Shown in pieces: positions 9,882-17,918 of a stretch of DNA of 64,000 nucleotides; position 1 is the stretch's first letter; each line of letters begins with the position of its first letter. A program made the translations under genes and the position numbers. Origin of the DNA: Brevundimonas sp. (GTDB lineage: Bacteria; Pseudomonadota; Alphaproteobacteria; Caulobacterales; Caulobacteraceae). The notes under the pieces were generated by a model. It searched no databases, was not told where the DNA came from, and was given only the letters and a program-made list of their open reading frames with translations. The stretch spans positions 62,001 to 126,000 of the forward strand of contig NZ_JACESB010000007.1 of NCBI RefSeq assembly GCF_013912005.1, written 5' to 3'.

Positions 9882-11195
9882 TCACTCCGCCGCGATCGCG
9901 TGGCCGGCGAAGTTCGCGCGGCGGCTGCGGTAGTTGGCGATGCGCTCCTCGATCTCGTGGCGGAAATGCCGGATCAGGCCCTGCACCGGCCACGCCGCGG
10001 CGTCGCCCAGGGCGCAGATGGTGTGGCCCTCGACCTGGCCGGCGACGTCCAGCAGCAGGTCGATCTCCGACGGATCGGCCTCGCCGACCGCCATCCGCTC
10101 CAGCACCCGCCACATCCAGCCGGTGCCTTCGCGGCACGGCGTGCACTGGCCGCAGCTTTCGTGCTTGTAGAAGTACGAGATGCGGGCGATCGCCTTCACC
10201 AGGTCGGTCGACTGGTCCATGACGATGACCGCCGCGGTGCCGAGGCCCGAGCGCATCTCGCGCAGGCTGTCGAAGTCCATCAGCGCCGTCTCGGACATCT
10301 CGCGGGTGATCAGCGGCACGGACGAACCGCCCGGGATCACCGCCTTCAGATTGTCCCAGCCCCCGCGCACGCCGCCGCAGTGCTCTTCCAGCAGCTGCTT
10401 CAGCGGGATCGACATCGCCTCCTCGACATTGCACGGCCGGTTCACGTGGCCGCTGATGGTCATCAGCTTGGTGCCCGTGTTGTTCGGCCGGCCGAAGCTG
10501 GCGAACCAGTCGGCCCCGCGGCGCAGGATGGTGCCGACGACGGCGATCGACTCGACGTTGTTGACCGTGGTCGGGCAGCCGTACAGGCCGGCGCCGGCCG
10601 GGAACGGCGGCTTCAGGCGCGGCTGGCCCTTCTTGCCCTCCAGCGACTCCAGCAGGGCCGTCTCCTCGCCGCAGATATAGGCCCCGGCGCCGTGGTGGAT
10701 GTAGACGTCGAAGTCCCAGCCGTGGACGTTGTTCTTGCCGATCAGCTTCGCTTCGTAGGCCTGCTTGACCGCGGCCTCCATGCGCTCGCGCTCCAGCACG
10801 TACTCGCCGCGCAGGTAGATGTAGCAGGCGTGGGCCTGCATCGCGAAGCTGGCGATCAGGCAGCCCTCGATCAGCAGCTGCGGATCGTGGCGCATGATCT
10901 CCCGGTCCTTGGCGGTGCCGGGTTCGGACTCGTCGGCGTTGACCACCAGGTAGTGCGGCCGGTCCTTCACCTCCTTGGGCATGAAGGACCACTTCAGCCC
11001 GGTCGAGAAGCCGGCGCCGCCGCGGCCGCGCAGGCCCGAGTTCTTGACGTTGGCGATGATCCAGTCACGCCCGAGGTCGAGCATGTCCTTCGTCGCGTTC
11101 CACGCGCCGCGCTTCCTTGCCCCCTCGAGCGTCCAGTCCTGGAGCCCGTAGAGGTTGGTGAAGATGCGATCCTTGTCTTCGAGGATTCCGACCAT
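9882..11195 (-). CDS. nuoF: NADH-quinone oxidoreductase subunit F (NADH/FMN binding)
   Basis: Carries the NADH site, FMN and 4Fe-4S cluster N3; 437 residues. Motifs: [20 protein letters not shown] (nucleotide/FMN glycine-rich segment), [15 protein letters not shown], and the cluster region [12 protein letters not shown] followed by a later Cys in HTICALGDA. It lies between two accessory small genes and is 6 bases after the upstream one. Confidence 0.98.
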   Translation of the reverse strand: MVGILEDKDRIFTNLYGLQDWTLEGARKRGAWNATKDMLDLGRDWIIANVKNSGLRGRGGAGFSTGLKWSFMPKEVKDRPHYLVVNADESEPGTAKDREIMRHDPQLLIEGCLIASFAMQAHACYIYLRGEYVLERERMEAAVKQAYEAKLIGKNNVHGWDFDVYIHHGAGAYICGEETALLESLEGKKGQPRLKPPFPAGAGLYGCPTTVNNVESIAVVGTILRRGADWFASFGRPNNTGTKLMTISGHVNRPCNVEEAMSIPLKQLLEEHCGGVRGGWDNLKAVIPGGSSVPLITREMSETALMDFDSLREMRSGLGTAAVIVMDQSTDLVKAIARISYFYKHESCGQCTPCREGTGWMWRVLERMAVGEADPSEIDLLLDVAGQVEGHTICALGDAAAWPVQGLIRHFRHEIEERIANYRSRRANFAGHAIAAE

Positions 11196-11201
11196 GGTCG
11201 C

Positions 11202-11468
11202 TTAGAGTCCTTCCCGCAGACGACGCTTGTGGTGCTGCGTACGCATGAAGATGGCGGCCAGCACCAGCGCCCAGCCGACCGCGAGGCAGCCGTAGGCGAA
11301 GGTCAGCACGCCGTTGTCCAGCCCGGCGACGCCGTAGCGCGCGCCGAGCGCCAGCAGGGCGCCGAGCACGATCAGGCCCAGCCCGCCCCAGCGGACCGGC
11401 CACGCCACGCGGCGCAGTTCACGCCGGTAGGCGGCGCGTCCGTCCTCGCTGTCCAGGTCGGGCGTCAT
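11202..11468 (-). CDS. Small two-helix membrane protein between nuoE and nuoF
   Basis: 88 residues. The N-terminus is acidic then basic (MTPDLDSEDGRAAYRRELRR). It is followed by two predicted membrane helices at about residues 26-46 and 54-75, and a basic tail (RTQHHKRRLREGL). The ATG overlaps the nuoE stop (ATGA) and nuoF starts 6 bases after its stop. Family not recognised. The position suggests co-translation with the NADH module, yet the protein is membrane-bound, unlike NuoE and NuoF. Confidence 0.75.
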   Translation of the reverse strand: MTPDLDSEDGRAAYRRELRRVAWPVRWGGLGLIVLGALLALGARYGVAGLDNGVLTFAYGCLAVGWALVLAAIFMRTQHHKRRLREGL

Positions 11469-12127
11469 GCCGGGACCGGATCGCTGTTGGGCAGCTTCCG
11501 GATCGGCTTTGCGGCCGAGCCGTCGTAGAGCTTCGGATCGGTCAGGGTCAGGGCCCCGCCCTCCGGCTCCGAGCTGTTCCGTCCGACGTAGGAGCCCGGC
11601 TTCGGCGCCTTGCCGGCGGCGAAGTCGTCGATGATCCGGCCGATCGTCTCGGGCGTCAGGTCCTCGAAATAGTAGTCGTTGATCTGGGCCATCGGCGCGT
11701 TGGCGCAGGCGCCCAGGCACTCGACTTCCTGCCAGGTGAACTTGCCGTCCTTCGACAGCGCATCCTTCGGCCCGATCTTCTTCTCGCAGACCTTCATCAG
11801 CTCGCCGGCGCCGCGCAGCATGCACGGCGTCGTGCCGCAGACCTGGATCAGCGCCGCCGTCCCGACGGGTTCCAGCTGGAACATGGTGTAGAAGGTCGCC
11901 ACCTCCAGCACCCGGATGTAGGGCATGCCCAGCAGGTCGCCGATGGCGCGGATGGCGGGCTCGGACACCCAGCCCTCCTGCTTCTGGACCAGCCACAGGA
12001 TCGGGATCACCGCCGAGGCGCGGCGGTTTTCGGGATACTTGCTGATCCACCAGTCGGCCTTGGCCTTCGTCGCCTTCGAGAAGGCGAACGAAGCCGGCTG
12101 TTCCTTGGCGAGACGACGAACGGACAT
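11465..12127 (-). CDS. nuoE: NADH-quinone oxidoreductase subunit E (2Fe-2S)
   Basis: 24-kDa-type subunit carrying cluster N1a, 220 residues. Thioredoxin-like 2Fe-2S ligands appear as CGTTPC and CLGACANAP. The start at 12127 ([14 protein letters not shown]) is preferred over 12232 because it overlaps the preceding gene's stop by one base (TGATG) and matches the family. The C-terminal about 50 residues after GKAPKPGSYVGR form a low-complexity extension. Confidence 0.97.
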   Translation of the reverse strand: MSVRRLAKEQPASFAFSKATKAKADWWISKYPENRRASAVIPILWLVQKQEGWVSEPAIRAIGDLLGMPYIRVLEVATFYTMFQLEPVGTAALIQVCGTTPCMLRGAGELMKVCEKKIGPKDALSKDGKFTWQEVECLGACANAPMAQINDYYFEDLTPETIGRIIDDFAAGKAPKPGSYVGRNSSEPEGGALTLTDPKLYDGSAAKPIRKLPNSDPVPA

Positions 12128-12315
12128 CAGACTTCCAGCTCCGAGGCGACGACCCCGTCGCCCAGCATTTTCTTGCGCACCGTCAGCACCTTGTGCTGCC
12201 CCTGCCGGCGCAGGACGAAGTTGTGCTGCCACGCCTCGCCGCTGCTGTCGGTGACCGAATAGCCGACCACCTCCCAGCCCTGCCGCACGGCGTCGCTCAG
12301 GGGCTTGTCGCTCAC
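12127..12315 (-). CDS. Small conserved-looking ORF between nuoD and nuoE
   Basis: 62 residues starting with GTG at 12315, which overlaps the nuoD stop (GTGA); its TGA overlaps the nuoE ATG. The protein is soluble and compact: [20 protein letters not shown], then a basic strand [14 protein letters not shown] and the tail [11 protein letters not shown]. There is no signal peptide or cysteine. I do not recognise a named family. Overlaps on both sides and normal codon use support a real gene working with, or assembling, the NuoD/E/F region. Confidence 0.75.
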   Translation of the reverse strand: MSDKPLSDAVRQGWEVVGYSVTDSSGEAWQHNFVLRRQGQHKVLTVRKKMLGDGVVASELEV

Positions 12316-13595
12316 CGGTCCACCTCGCCGAACACGATGTCGAGCGAGCCGAGGATGGCCGACACGTCGGCCAGCATGTGGCCGCGGTTCATCCAGTCCA
12401 TCGCCTGCAGCGACCGGAAGCCCGGCGCCGAGATCTTGCAGCGGTACGGCTTGTTGGTGCCGTCCGAGACCAGGTAGACGCCGAACTCGCCCTTCGGCGC
12501 CTCGACGGCGGCGTAGACCTCGCCCTCGGGGGTGCGGAAGCCCTCGGTGAACAGCTTGAAGTGGTGGATGAGCGCCTCCATCGAGCGCTTCATCTCGCCA
12601 CGGCGCGGCGGGACCACCTTGTTGTCCTCGGCCAGCACGGGCTCGCCCGGCGAATTGCGGAGCTTGTGGATGCACTGCTCCATGATCCGCACCGACTGCT
12701 TCATCTCCTCGATGCGGCAGAGGTAGCGGTCCCAGCAGTCGCCGTTCTTGCCCACCACGATGTCGAACTCGAGGTCGGCGTAGCACTCGTACGGCTGCGA
12801 CTTGCGCAGGTCCCAGGCGATGTCCGAGCCGCGCAGCAGCACCCCGGTGAAGCCCCACTCCAGCGCCTGCTGCTTCGAGACCACGCCGATGTCGACGTTG
12901 CGCTGCTTGAAGATGCGGTTCTCGGTGACGAGGCTCTCGATGTCCTTCAGCGCCGCCGGGAACTCCAGGCACCAGCGGCCGATGTCGTCGATCAGGTCCG
13001 GCGGCAGGTCCTGGCGGACGCCGCCCGGGCGGAAGTAGTTGGCGTGCAGGCGCGACCCGGAGGCGCGCTCGTAGAACACCATCAGCTTCTCGCGCTCCTC
13101 GAAGCCCCAGAGCGGCGGCGTCAGGGCCCCGACGTCCATGGCCTGGGTCGTCACGTTCAGCAGGTGCGACAGGATCCGGCCGATCTCGCTGTACAGCACG
13201 CGGATCAGCTGGCCCCGGTACGGCACCTCCAGCCCCAGCAGCTTCTCGATGGCCAGGCAGAAGGCGTGTTCCTGGTTCATCGGCGCCACGTAGTCGAGGC
13301 GGTCGAAGTACGGGATGTTCTGGATGTAGGTCCGCTTCTCCATCAGCTTTTCGGTGCCGCGGTGCAGCAGGCCGATGTGCGGATCGACGCGGGTGACCAG
13401 CTCGCCGTCCAGCTCCAGCACCAGGCGCAGCACGCCGTGCGCCGCCGGGTGCTGCGGGCCGAAGTTGATGGTGAACTTGCGCTCGTCCATCTCGCGCGCG
13501 TGTTCGGTCCGGTTGTCCGGCATGTCGTCGAACGCGCCGGTGTCCAGGCCGACGCCGGTCGTCGCCCGCACCGCGGGGGTGTCGCCCTCGGCCAT
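12312..13595 (-). CDS. nuoD: NADH-quinone oxidoreductase subunit D
   Basis: 49-kDa-type subunit lining the quinone site, 427 residues. Signatures: [51 protein letters not shown] and the C-terminal [12 protein letters not shown]. The annotated ATG overlaps the nuoC stop (TGATG). It gives an extra N-terminal stretch of about 38 residues before the conserved core, so a later start (EMDERK Met) is possible but less well coupled. Confidence 0.97.
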   Translation of the reverse strand: MAEGDTPAVRATTGVGLDTGAFDDMPDNRTEHAREMDERKFTINFGPQHPAAHGVLRLVLELDGELVTRVDPHIGLLHRGTEKLMEKRTYIQNIPYFDRLDYVAPMNQEHAFCLAIEKLLGLEVPYRGQLIRVLYSEIGRILSHLLNVTTQAMDVGALTPPLWGFEEREKLMVFYERASGSRLHANYFRPGGVRQDLPPDLIDDIGRWCLEFPAALKDIESLVTENRIFKQRNVDIGVVSKQQALEWGFTGVLLRGSDIAWDLRKSQPYECYADLEFDIVVGKNGDCWDRYLCRIEEMKQSVRIMEQCIHKLRNSPGEPVLAEDNKVVPPRRGEMKRSMEALIHHFKLFTEGFRTPEGEVYAAVEAPKGEFGVYLVSDGTNKPYRCKISAPGFRSLQAMDWMNRGHMLADVSAILGSLDIVFGEVDR

Positions 13596-14218
13596 CAGCC
13601 CTTCACCTTCTCGTCGCCCGGCAGCACGGGGGCCGGGTAGTCAGCGCCTTCCCACGGGGACAGGAAGTCGAACTCGCGGAATTCCTGGGTCAGCGACACC
13701 GGCTCGTAGACCACCCGCTTCTCGGTCTCGTCGTAGCGGACCTCGGTGTAGCCGGTCATCGGGAAATCCTTGCGCAGCGGATGCCCCTGGAAGCCGTAGT
13801 CGGTCAGCAGCCGGCGCAGGTCCGGGTGGCCGGAGAACAGCACGCCGTACAGGTCGAACGCCTCGCGCTCGAACCAGTCCGCGGCCGGGTAGACGCCCGT
13901 GACGCTCGGCACCGGCTGGACCTCGTCGGTCGAGACCTTGACCCGCACGCGCACGTTCCGGGTCATCGACAGCAGGTGGTAGACCACCTCGAAGCGCTCC
14001 TCGCGGTCCGGGTAGTCGACGCCGCAGACGTCGAGCAGCTGCTGGAAGCCGAAACGGTCGCGCAGGGCCGTCAGCACCTCGACGATGCGCTCGCGCTCGG
14101 CCACCAGGGTCAGCTCGCCGAAGGCCACGTGCGCCTGCACGCCCAGGGCGCCGACCATCTCGGTCCCGAGCGGCGTCAGCGCCGTCTCCAGCTCCTGTTG
14201 CTTCACCAGAGAGGTCAT
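13595..14218 (-). CDS. nuoC: NADH-quinone oxidoreductase subunit C
   Basis: 30-kDa-type peripheral subunit, 207 residues, separate from NuoD (not the fused CD form). The signature [20 protein letters not shown] and the block [22 protein letters not shown] plus [16 protein letters not shown] identify it. The start at 14218 overlaps the nuoB stop by 4 bases (ATGA). A much longer in-frame extension upstream is out-of-frame nuoB sequence. Confidence 0.98.
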   Translation of the reverse strand: MTSLVKQQELETALTPLGTEMVGALGVQAHVAFGELTLVAERERIVEVLTALRDRFGFQQLLDVCGVDYPDREERFEVVYHLLSMTRNVRVRVKVSTDEVQPVPSVTGVYPAADWFEREAFDLYGVLFSGHPDLRRLLTDYGFQGHPLRKDFPMTGYTEVRYDETEKRVVYEPVSLTQEFREFDFLSPWEGADYPAPVLPGDEKVKG

Positions 14219-14850
14219 CGCTCGATGGTCCCCGTGCGCCGGATCTTCTTCTGCAGCTGCAGCAGCCCGTACAGCAGCGCCTCCGCCGTCGGCGGGCACC
14301 CCGGCACATAGGCGTCCACCGGCACCACCCGGTCGCATCCCCGAACCACGGCGTAGCTGTAGTGGTAGTACCCGCCGCCGTTGGCGCAGCTGCCCATGGA
14401 CAGAACGTAGCGCGGGTCCGGCATCTGGTCGTAGACCTTGCGCAGGGCCGGAGCCATCTTGTTGGTCAGGGTGCCGGCGACGATCATCAGGTCCGACTGG
14501 CGCGGGCTGGCGCGCGGCGCCATGCCGAACCGCTCCATGTCGAAGCGCGGCATCGAGGCCTGCATCATCTCCACGGCGCAGCAGGCCAGACCGAAGGTCA
14601 TCCACATCAGCGAGCCCGTGCGGGCCCAGTTGATCACATCGTCCAGCGAGGTAGTCAGGAAGCCGCGCTCGCCCAGCTCCATGTTGACCTGTTCGAAGAA
14701 CTTGTCGTGGATCGCCGGGTCGTAACCCTCCACCATCGAGCGGGCGCCCTGGCCGAAGGCGACCGGCGAGGTCGCGCCGACCTTGACCGGCGACGCGCCC
14801 TGGTTGCCCTTGCCGATCAGCGGCACGGTGTTGTTGGTCGTCACTCCCAT
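14215..14850 (-). CDS. nuoB: NADH-quinone oxidoreductase subunit B (cluster N2)
   Basis: Holds the terminal 4Fe-4S cluster N2 that reduces quinone; 211 residues. Cluster residues are seen in [26 protein letters not shown] and [11 protein letters not shown]. The start at 14850 (MGVTTNN) overlaps nuoA by 10 bases and is preferred over 14973. The first 40 residues are a variable extension. Confidence 0.97.
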   Translation of the reverse strand: MGVTTNNTVPLIGKGNQGASPVKVGATSPVAFGQGARSMVEGYDPAIHDKFFEQVNMELGERGFLTTSLDDVINWARTGSLMWMTFGLACCAVEMMQASMPRFDMERFGMAPRASPRQSDLMIVAGTLTNKMAPALRKVYDQMPDPRYVLSMGSCANGGGYYHYSYAVVRGCDRVVPVDAYVPGCPPTAEALLYGLLQLQKKIRRTGTIER

Positions 14851-15218
14851 TCGAGCGCGCCCTTCTTCCATTCGTAGATGAAGCCGACGGTCAGCACGCC
14901 GAGGAAGATCATCATCGACCAGAAGGCGAACACCATCCCCGCGCGGCTGAGGTCGAAGATCGACACCGCCCACGGGAACAGGAAGGCCACTTCCAGATCG
15001 AAGATGATGAACAGGATCGACACCAGGTAGAAGCGGACGTCGAACTTCATGCGCGCGTCATCGAAGGCGTTGAAGCCGCACTCGTAGGCGGACAGCTTCT
15101 CGGAGTCGGGGTTCTTCGGCGCCAGCACCCAGGCGGCGATCATGAAGCCGAGGCCGAGAACCGTCGCGATCCCGGCGAAGATCACGATCGGCAGGTATTC
15201 GAGAAGGAATGCATTCAT
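14841..15218 (-). CDS. nuoA: NADH-quinone oxidoreductase subunit A
   Basis: Three-helix membrane subunit of complex I, 125 residues, first gene of the operon. Signatures: [39 protein letters not shown], read in segments, including the loop Cys near the quinone site. It is preceded by a recognisable -35/-10 pair about 46 bases upstream and a GAGG element upstream of the ATG. Confidence 0.98.
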   Translation of the reverse strand: MNAFLLEYLPIVIFAGIATVLGLGFMIAAWVLAPKNPDSEKLSAYECGFNAFDDARMKFDVRFYLVSILFIIFDLEVAFLFPWAVSIFDLSRAGMVFAFWSMMIFLGVLTVGFIYEWKKGALEWE

Positions 15219-15263
15219 CCGGAAGGACCTCGTCCGCCGCGGAGGGAGGGGCGGAATCGGCGC

Positions 15264-15292
15264 TTTCTAGACCGGGAGCCGTCGGGGTTCAA
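15264..15292 (-). promoter_or_regulatory. Probable promoter of the nuo operon
   Basis: On the minus strand TTGAAC (15292-15287), a 17-base spacer and TAGAAA (15269-15264) form a good sigma-70-type promoter. It lies about 46 bases upstream of the nuoA ATG. No other promoter-like pair as good was seen in the 260-base gap. Confidence 0.55.
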
Positions 15293-15410
15293 ACCCATGC
15301 GGCGAAAGGTTTTTCTTGAGAATGGTTCGCAGGAATGGGGCCGCCGAACGCCGCCGCGCCGCCGCCGCCGGGCCGGGGCGAAAATCTGCAAAATCCCGCC
15401 CGATCCTCGC

Positions 15411-15439
15411 TTGACAGTGCGAGGCCGCCCCGCCTAAAC
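15411..15439 (+). promoter_or_regulatory. Probable promoter of tRNA-Asp
   Basis: Perfect -35 TTGACA at 15411-15416, a 17-base spacer and CTAAAC at 15434-15439. The mature tRNA begins 42 bases downstream. It is divergent from the nuo promoter. Confidence 0.65.
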
Positions 15440-15480
15440 GACGCCCCTCGCCGCGGCGCACCGCGTCACGGCCGGGAAAC

Positions 15481-15557
15481 GCGGGTGTAGCTCAGTTGGT
15501 TAGAGTGCCGGCCTGTCACGCCGGAGGTCGCGGGTTCGAGCCCCGTCACTCGCGCCA
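15481..15557 (+). tRNA. tRNA-Asp (anticodon GTC)
   Basis: 77-base cloverleaf. The acceptor stem GCGGGTG pairs with CACTCGC (one G-T), discriminator G, encoded CCA at 15555-15557. The D-arm is GCTCAGTTGGTTAGAGT. The anticodon stem CCGGC/GCCGG holds the loop CTGTCAC, giving GTC. The T-arm contains GGTTCGAGCCC. All standard for bacterial tRNA-Asp. Confidence 0.98.
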
Positions 15558-15575
15558 CTTCCCTTGAAGTGGCGC
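15552..15575 (+). other. Inverted repeat overlapping the tRNA-Asp 3' end
   Basis: GCGCCACTT (15552-15560) and AAGTGGCGC (15567-15575) form a perfect 9-bp stem around CCCTTG. The 5' arm includes the tRNA discriminator and CCA. A pyrimidine-rich tract (CTTCCCTCTCTTCTTC) follows. It may act as a terminator or a processing signal; there is no clean T-run. Confidence 0.5.
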
Positions 15576-15660
15576 ACCGCCTTCCCTCTCTTCTTCAACC
15601 GGGCGAACGCCTCCCCTCCCGGGGCCCACGAAAGTTCGCGTCGCCGCCCGGGTCCGGCCG

Positions 15661-16020
15661 CTACTGCCGCCCCGCCACCAGCACGTTCTGCACGCGCCGG
15701 CCCAACGGATCGCGGGACTGCCAGCTGTCCCCCACGTCGGCCTGGATCATGTCGGTGCAGAAGCGGGGGATCAGCATGTTCGGCCGGATATTGGTCAGGC
15801 AGACCCGCTCGCCGCGAACGCTCCAGCGGGCGGCGAGGCGACGGCCGTCCGAGAACTGGGCCGCGTAGCTGCCGTCGGGATTGAACCAGTGCTTGACCCA
15901 GCCGCCGTCGGGATAGCGCGAGACGACCGTGTTGCCGAAGGCGGCGTTGATGTCGGTGCGGCCCGGGCCCGCGGCCAGGCTGATGACGGCGACAGTCGCG
16001 ACAGCGATCGCTCGCAGCAT
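15661..16020 (-). CDS. Small exported protein of unknown function
   Basis: 119 residues. MLRAIAVATVAVISLAAGPGR is a probable signal peptide. The mature part reads like a short beta-rich domain, with FGNTVVSRYPDGGWVKHWFN, PDGSYAAQFSDGRR and ARWSVRGERVCL, and two cysteines likely disulfide-bonded in the periplasm. The start at 16020 is chosen because upstream in-frame codons precede the signal sequence and lack a ribosome binding site. No named family recognised. Confidence 0.8.
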   Translation of the reverse strand: MLRAIAVATVAVISLAAGPGRTDINAAFGNTVVSRYPDGGWVKHWFNPDGSYAAQFSDGRRLAARWSVRGERVCLTNIRPNMLIPRFCTDMIQADVGDSWQSRDPLGRRVQNVLVAGRQ

Positions 16021-16216
16021 GCGTTTACCCCACAATGTCCCTTCCCGGAGCCGACTATTAACAATCCGTAAGCCGGCGCCAAGCCCGGCGGCGAATGACG
16101 CACGAATAGTTGACTCTGACGTGGGGACTTCTATATGCGGCCCACGTTTCGGGACAGGACTGGCGAATCCGCGCCGCCCGCTCGCCCATGGCAAGGGCGG
16201 TTCCGCGACATCGCAT

Positions 16217-16239
16217 GGAAGTCCGGTGCGCGGACTTCC
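16217..16239 (+). promoter_or_regulatory. Hairpin in the helicase leader
   Basis: GGAAGTCCG (16217-16225) pairs perfectly with CGGACTTCC (16231-16239) around GTGCG. It ends 19 bases before the helicase ATG and just before the AGGA ribosome binding site. No T-run follows, so it is more likely an mRNA leader element than a terminator. Confidence 0.45.
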
Positions 16240-16258
16240 CACTCAGTCCCAGGACCTC

Positions 16259-17827
16259 ATGACCGAATTTTCGAATCTGGGCCTCTCGCCCACGACCCTC
16301 CAGGCGGTCGCCGACACCGGCTACACCACCGCCACCCCGATCCAGGCCCAGGCCATTCCGGTCGCCCTCGCCGGCCGGGACGTGCTGGGCATCGCCCAGA
16401 CCGGCACCGGCAAGACGGCGGCCTTCACCCTGCCGATGGTCGACCGCCTGTCGAGCGGCCGCGCCCGGGCCCGCATGCCGCGCGCCCTGGTGCTGGCCCC
16501 CACCCGCGAGCTCGCCGACCAGGTCGCCGAGAGCTTCGCCAAATATGCGAAGGGCACGCGGCTGAACTGGGCCCTGCTGATCGGCGGCGTCTCGATGGGC
16601 GACCAGATCGCCCTGCTCAACAAGGGCGTGGACGTGCTGATCGCCACGCCCGGCCGGCTTCTCGACCTGTTCGAGCGCGGCAAGATCCTGCTGACCGGCG
16701 TCGAACTCATGGTCGTCGACGAGGCCGACCGGATGCTCGACATGGGCTTCATCCCGGACATCGAGCGCATCTTCAAGCTGACCCCGCCGCGGCGGCAGAC
16801 GCTGTTCTTCTCGGCCACCATGCCGCCCGAGATCACGCGCCTGACCACCCAGTTCCTCAAGGATCCGACCCGGATCGAGGTCAGCCGCCCGGCGACCACC
16901 GCCGACACCATCACCCAGCACATCACCCGCCTGCCGACCTCGGATCCCAAGGCCAAGCGCACCGCGCTGCGGGCCCTGATCGAGCGCGGCGACGTGCAGA
17001 ACGGCATCGTCTTCTGCAACCGCAAGAGCGAGGTCGACGTCGTCGCCAAGTCGCTGAAGACGCACGGCTTCGACGCGGCGCCGATCCACGGCGACCTCGA
17101 CCAGAGCCTGCGCATGAAGACCCTGGCGGACTTCCGCGCCGGCAGCCTCAAGCTGCTGGTGGCCTCCGACGTCGCGGCGCGCGGGCTGGATATCCCGGCG
17201 GTCAGCCACGTGTTCAACTACGACGTTCCGCACCACGCCGACGACTATGTGCACCGGATCGGCCGCACGGGCCGCGCCGGCCGGCTCGGCGAGGCCTTCA
17301 TGATCGTCACCCCGGCCGACGACCGGTCGCTCGACAAGGTGCTCAAGCTGATCAAGAAGGAGCCGGTCGAGCTGCCGCTCGACGGGATCGACTTCAGCGC
17401 GATCAAGGACCAGCCGCGCCGCGAGGCGCGCGGGGACAAGGGCGGCGACAAGGGACGCCGCAGCCGCGGCGAGCGCCCGGCCCGCAGCCCGGAGGCGCCA
17501 GACGCGCCCGCCGGGGACGCGCCGGCGGCCGCCCTGCCCGCTCACCCCGACGAGGCCGCGACCGGCCGCCGCAGCCGCAGCCGCCGGACTCCCGAGCGCC
17601 TCGCCGGCACGGAAGCCGCGGCCGTCGCAGCGCCCGTCGAACCGGTCGCGGCGACGCCTGAGGCGAGCCCCCCGGCCGAGCCCCGGCCCCCGCGCAGCCG
17701 CCGCGGCGAGCGGCGCCCGGCCGCCGCCTCCGCCCCCGACGCTCCGGCGCGGTCCGGCGACGGCCGCCCGTTCGGGGAGGCCGAGATCCCGGCCTTCCTG
17801 CGCCGGCCCGTGTCGCTGAAGGCCTGA
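16259..17827 (+). CDS. rhlE: DEAD-box RNA helicase (RhlE-like)
   Basis: ATP-dependent RNA helicase, 522 residues. Q-motif region TPIQAQAIP, motif I AQTGTGKT, Ia PTRELADQV, II DEAD (VVDEADRMLDMGF), III SAT, then in the second domain VFCNRKSEVD, ARGLDIPAVSHV and HRIGRTGRAG (motif VI). From about residue 385 the tail is a long Arg/Ala/Pro-rich disordered extension with RRSRGER-type clusters, typical for RNA binding. The start at 16259 is chosen because it opens the conserved N-terminus and has AGGA 5 bases upstream. The in-frame extension to 15929 has no family match. RhlE-type genes are often cold induced; that is known of the family, not shown here. Confidence 0.95.
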   Translation: MTEFSNLGLSPTTLQAVADTGYTTATPIQAQAIPVALAGRDVLGIAQTGTGKTAAFTLPMVDRLSSGRARARMPRALVLAPTRELADQVAESFAKYAKGTRLNWALLIGGVSMGDQIALLNKGVDVLIATPGRLLDLFERGKILLTGVELMVVDEADRMLDMGFIPDIERIFKLTPPRRQTLFFSATMPPEITRLTTQFLKDPTRIEVSRPATTADTITQHITRLPTSDPKAKRTALRALIERGDVQNGIVFCNRKSEVDVVAKSLKTHGFDAAPIHGDLDQSLRMKTLADFRAGSLKLLVASDVAARGLDIPAVSHVFNYDVPHHADDYVHRIGRTGRAGRLGEAFMIVTPADDRSLDKVLKLIKKEPVELPLDGIDFSAIKDQPRREARGDKGGDKGRRSRGERPARSPEAPDAPAGDAPAAALPAHPDEAATGRRSRSRRTPERLAGTEAAAVAAPVEPVAATPEASPPAEPRPPRSRRGERRPAAASAPDAPARSGDGRPFGEAEIPAFLRRPVSLKA

Positions 17828-17842
17828 TCCCGAAGGCCACGC

Positions 17843-17857
17843 TTAACCCGGCGTTAC
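17843..17857. promoter_or_regulatory. Candidate CtrA-type site upstream of the GGDEF gene
   Basis: TTAA, 7 bases, TTAC, one mismatch from the CtrA consensus TTAA-N7-TTAA. It lies 62 bases upstream of the diguanylate cyclase-like gene. Short motif, so chance occurrence is possible. Confidence 0.35.
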
Positions 17858-17918
17858 CGAACGTCGATCTAGCTTGGCTCCGTGAACCGCCCGGAACGGC
17901 GGCGCGTCGAGGATCCCT

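Noticed and set aside
7538-10222. 894-codon plus-strand frame opposite nuoG
   Set aside because: It is an antisense shadow of GC-rich codons. The minus strand holds nuoG with all cluster motifs, while the plus frame has low-complexity Arg/Gly/Asp/Gln composition and no family pattern.
15481-15575. tRNA-Asp 3' end as an integration attachment site
   Set aside because: There is an inverted, not direct, repeat of the tRNA end and no integrase nearby.
16051-16072. TTAA-like CtrA site near the exported protein gene
   Set aside because: Half-site spacing is 6, and a second half-site is degenerate; weaker than the two sites reported.
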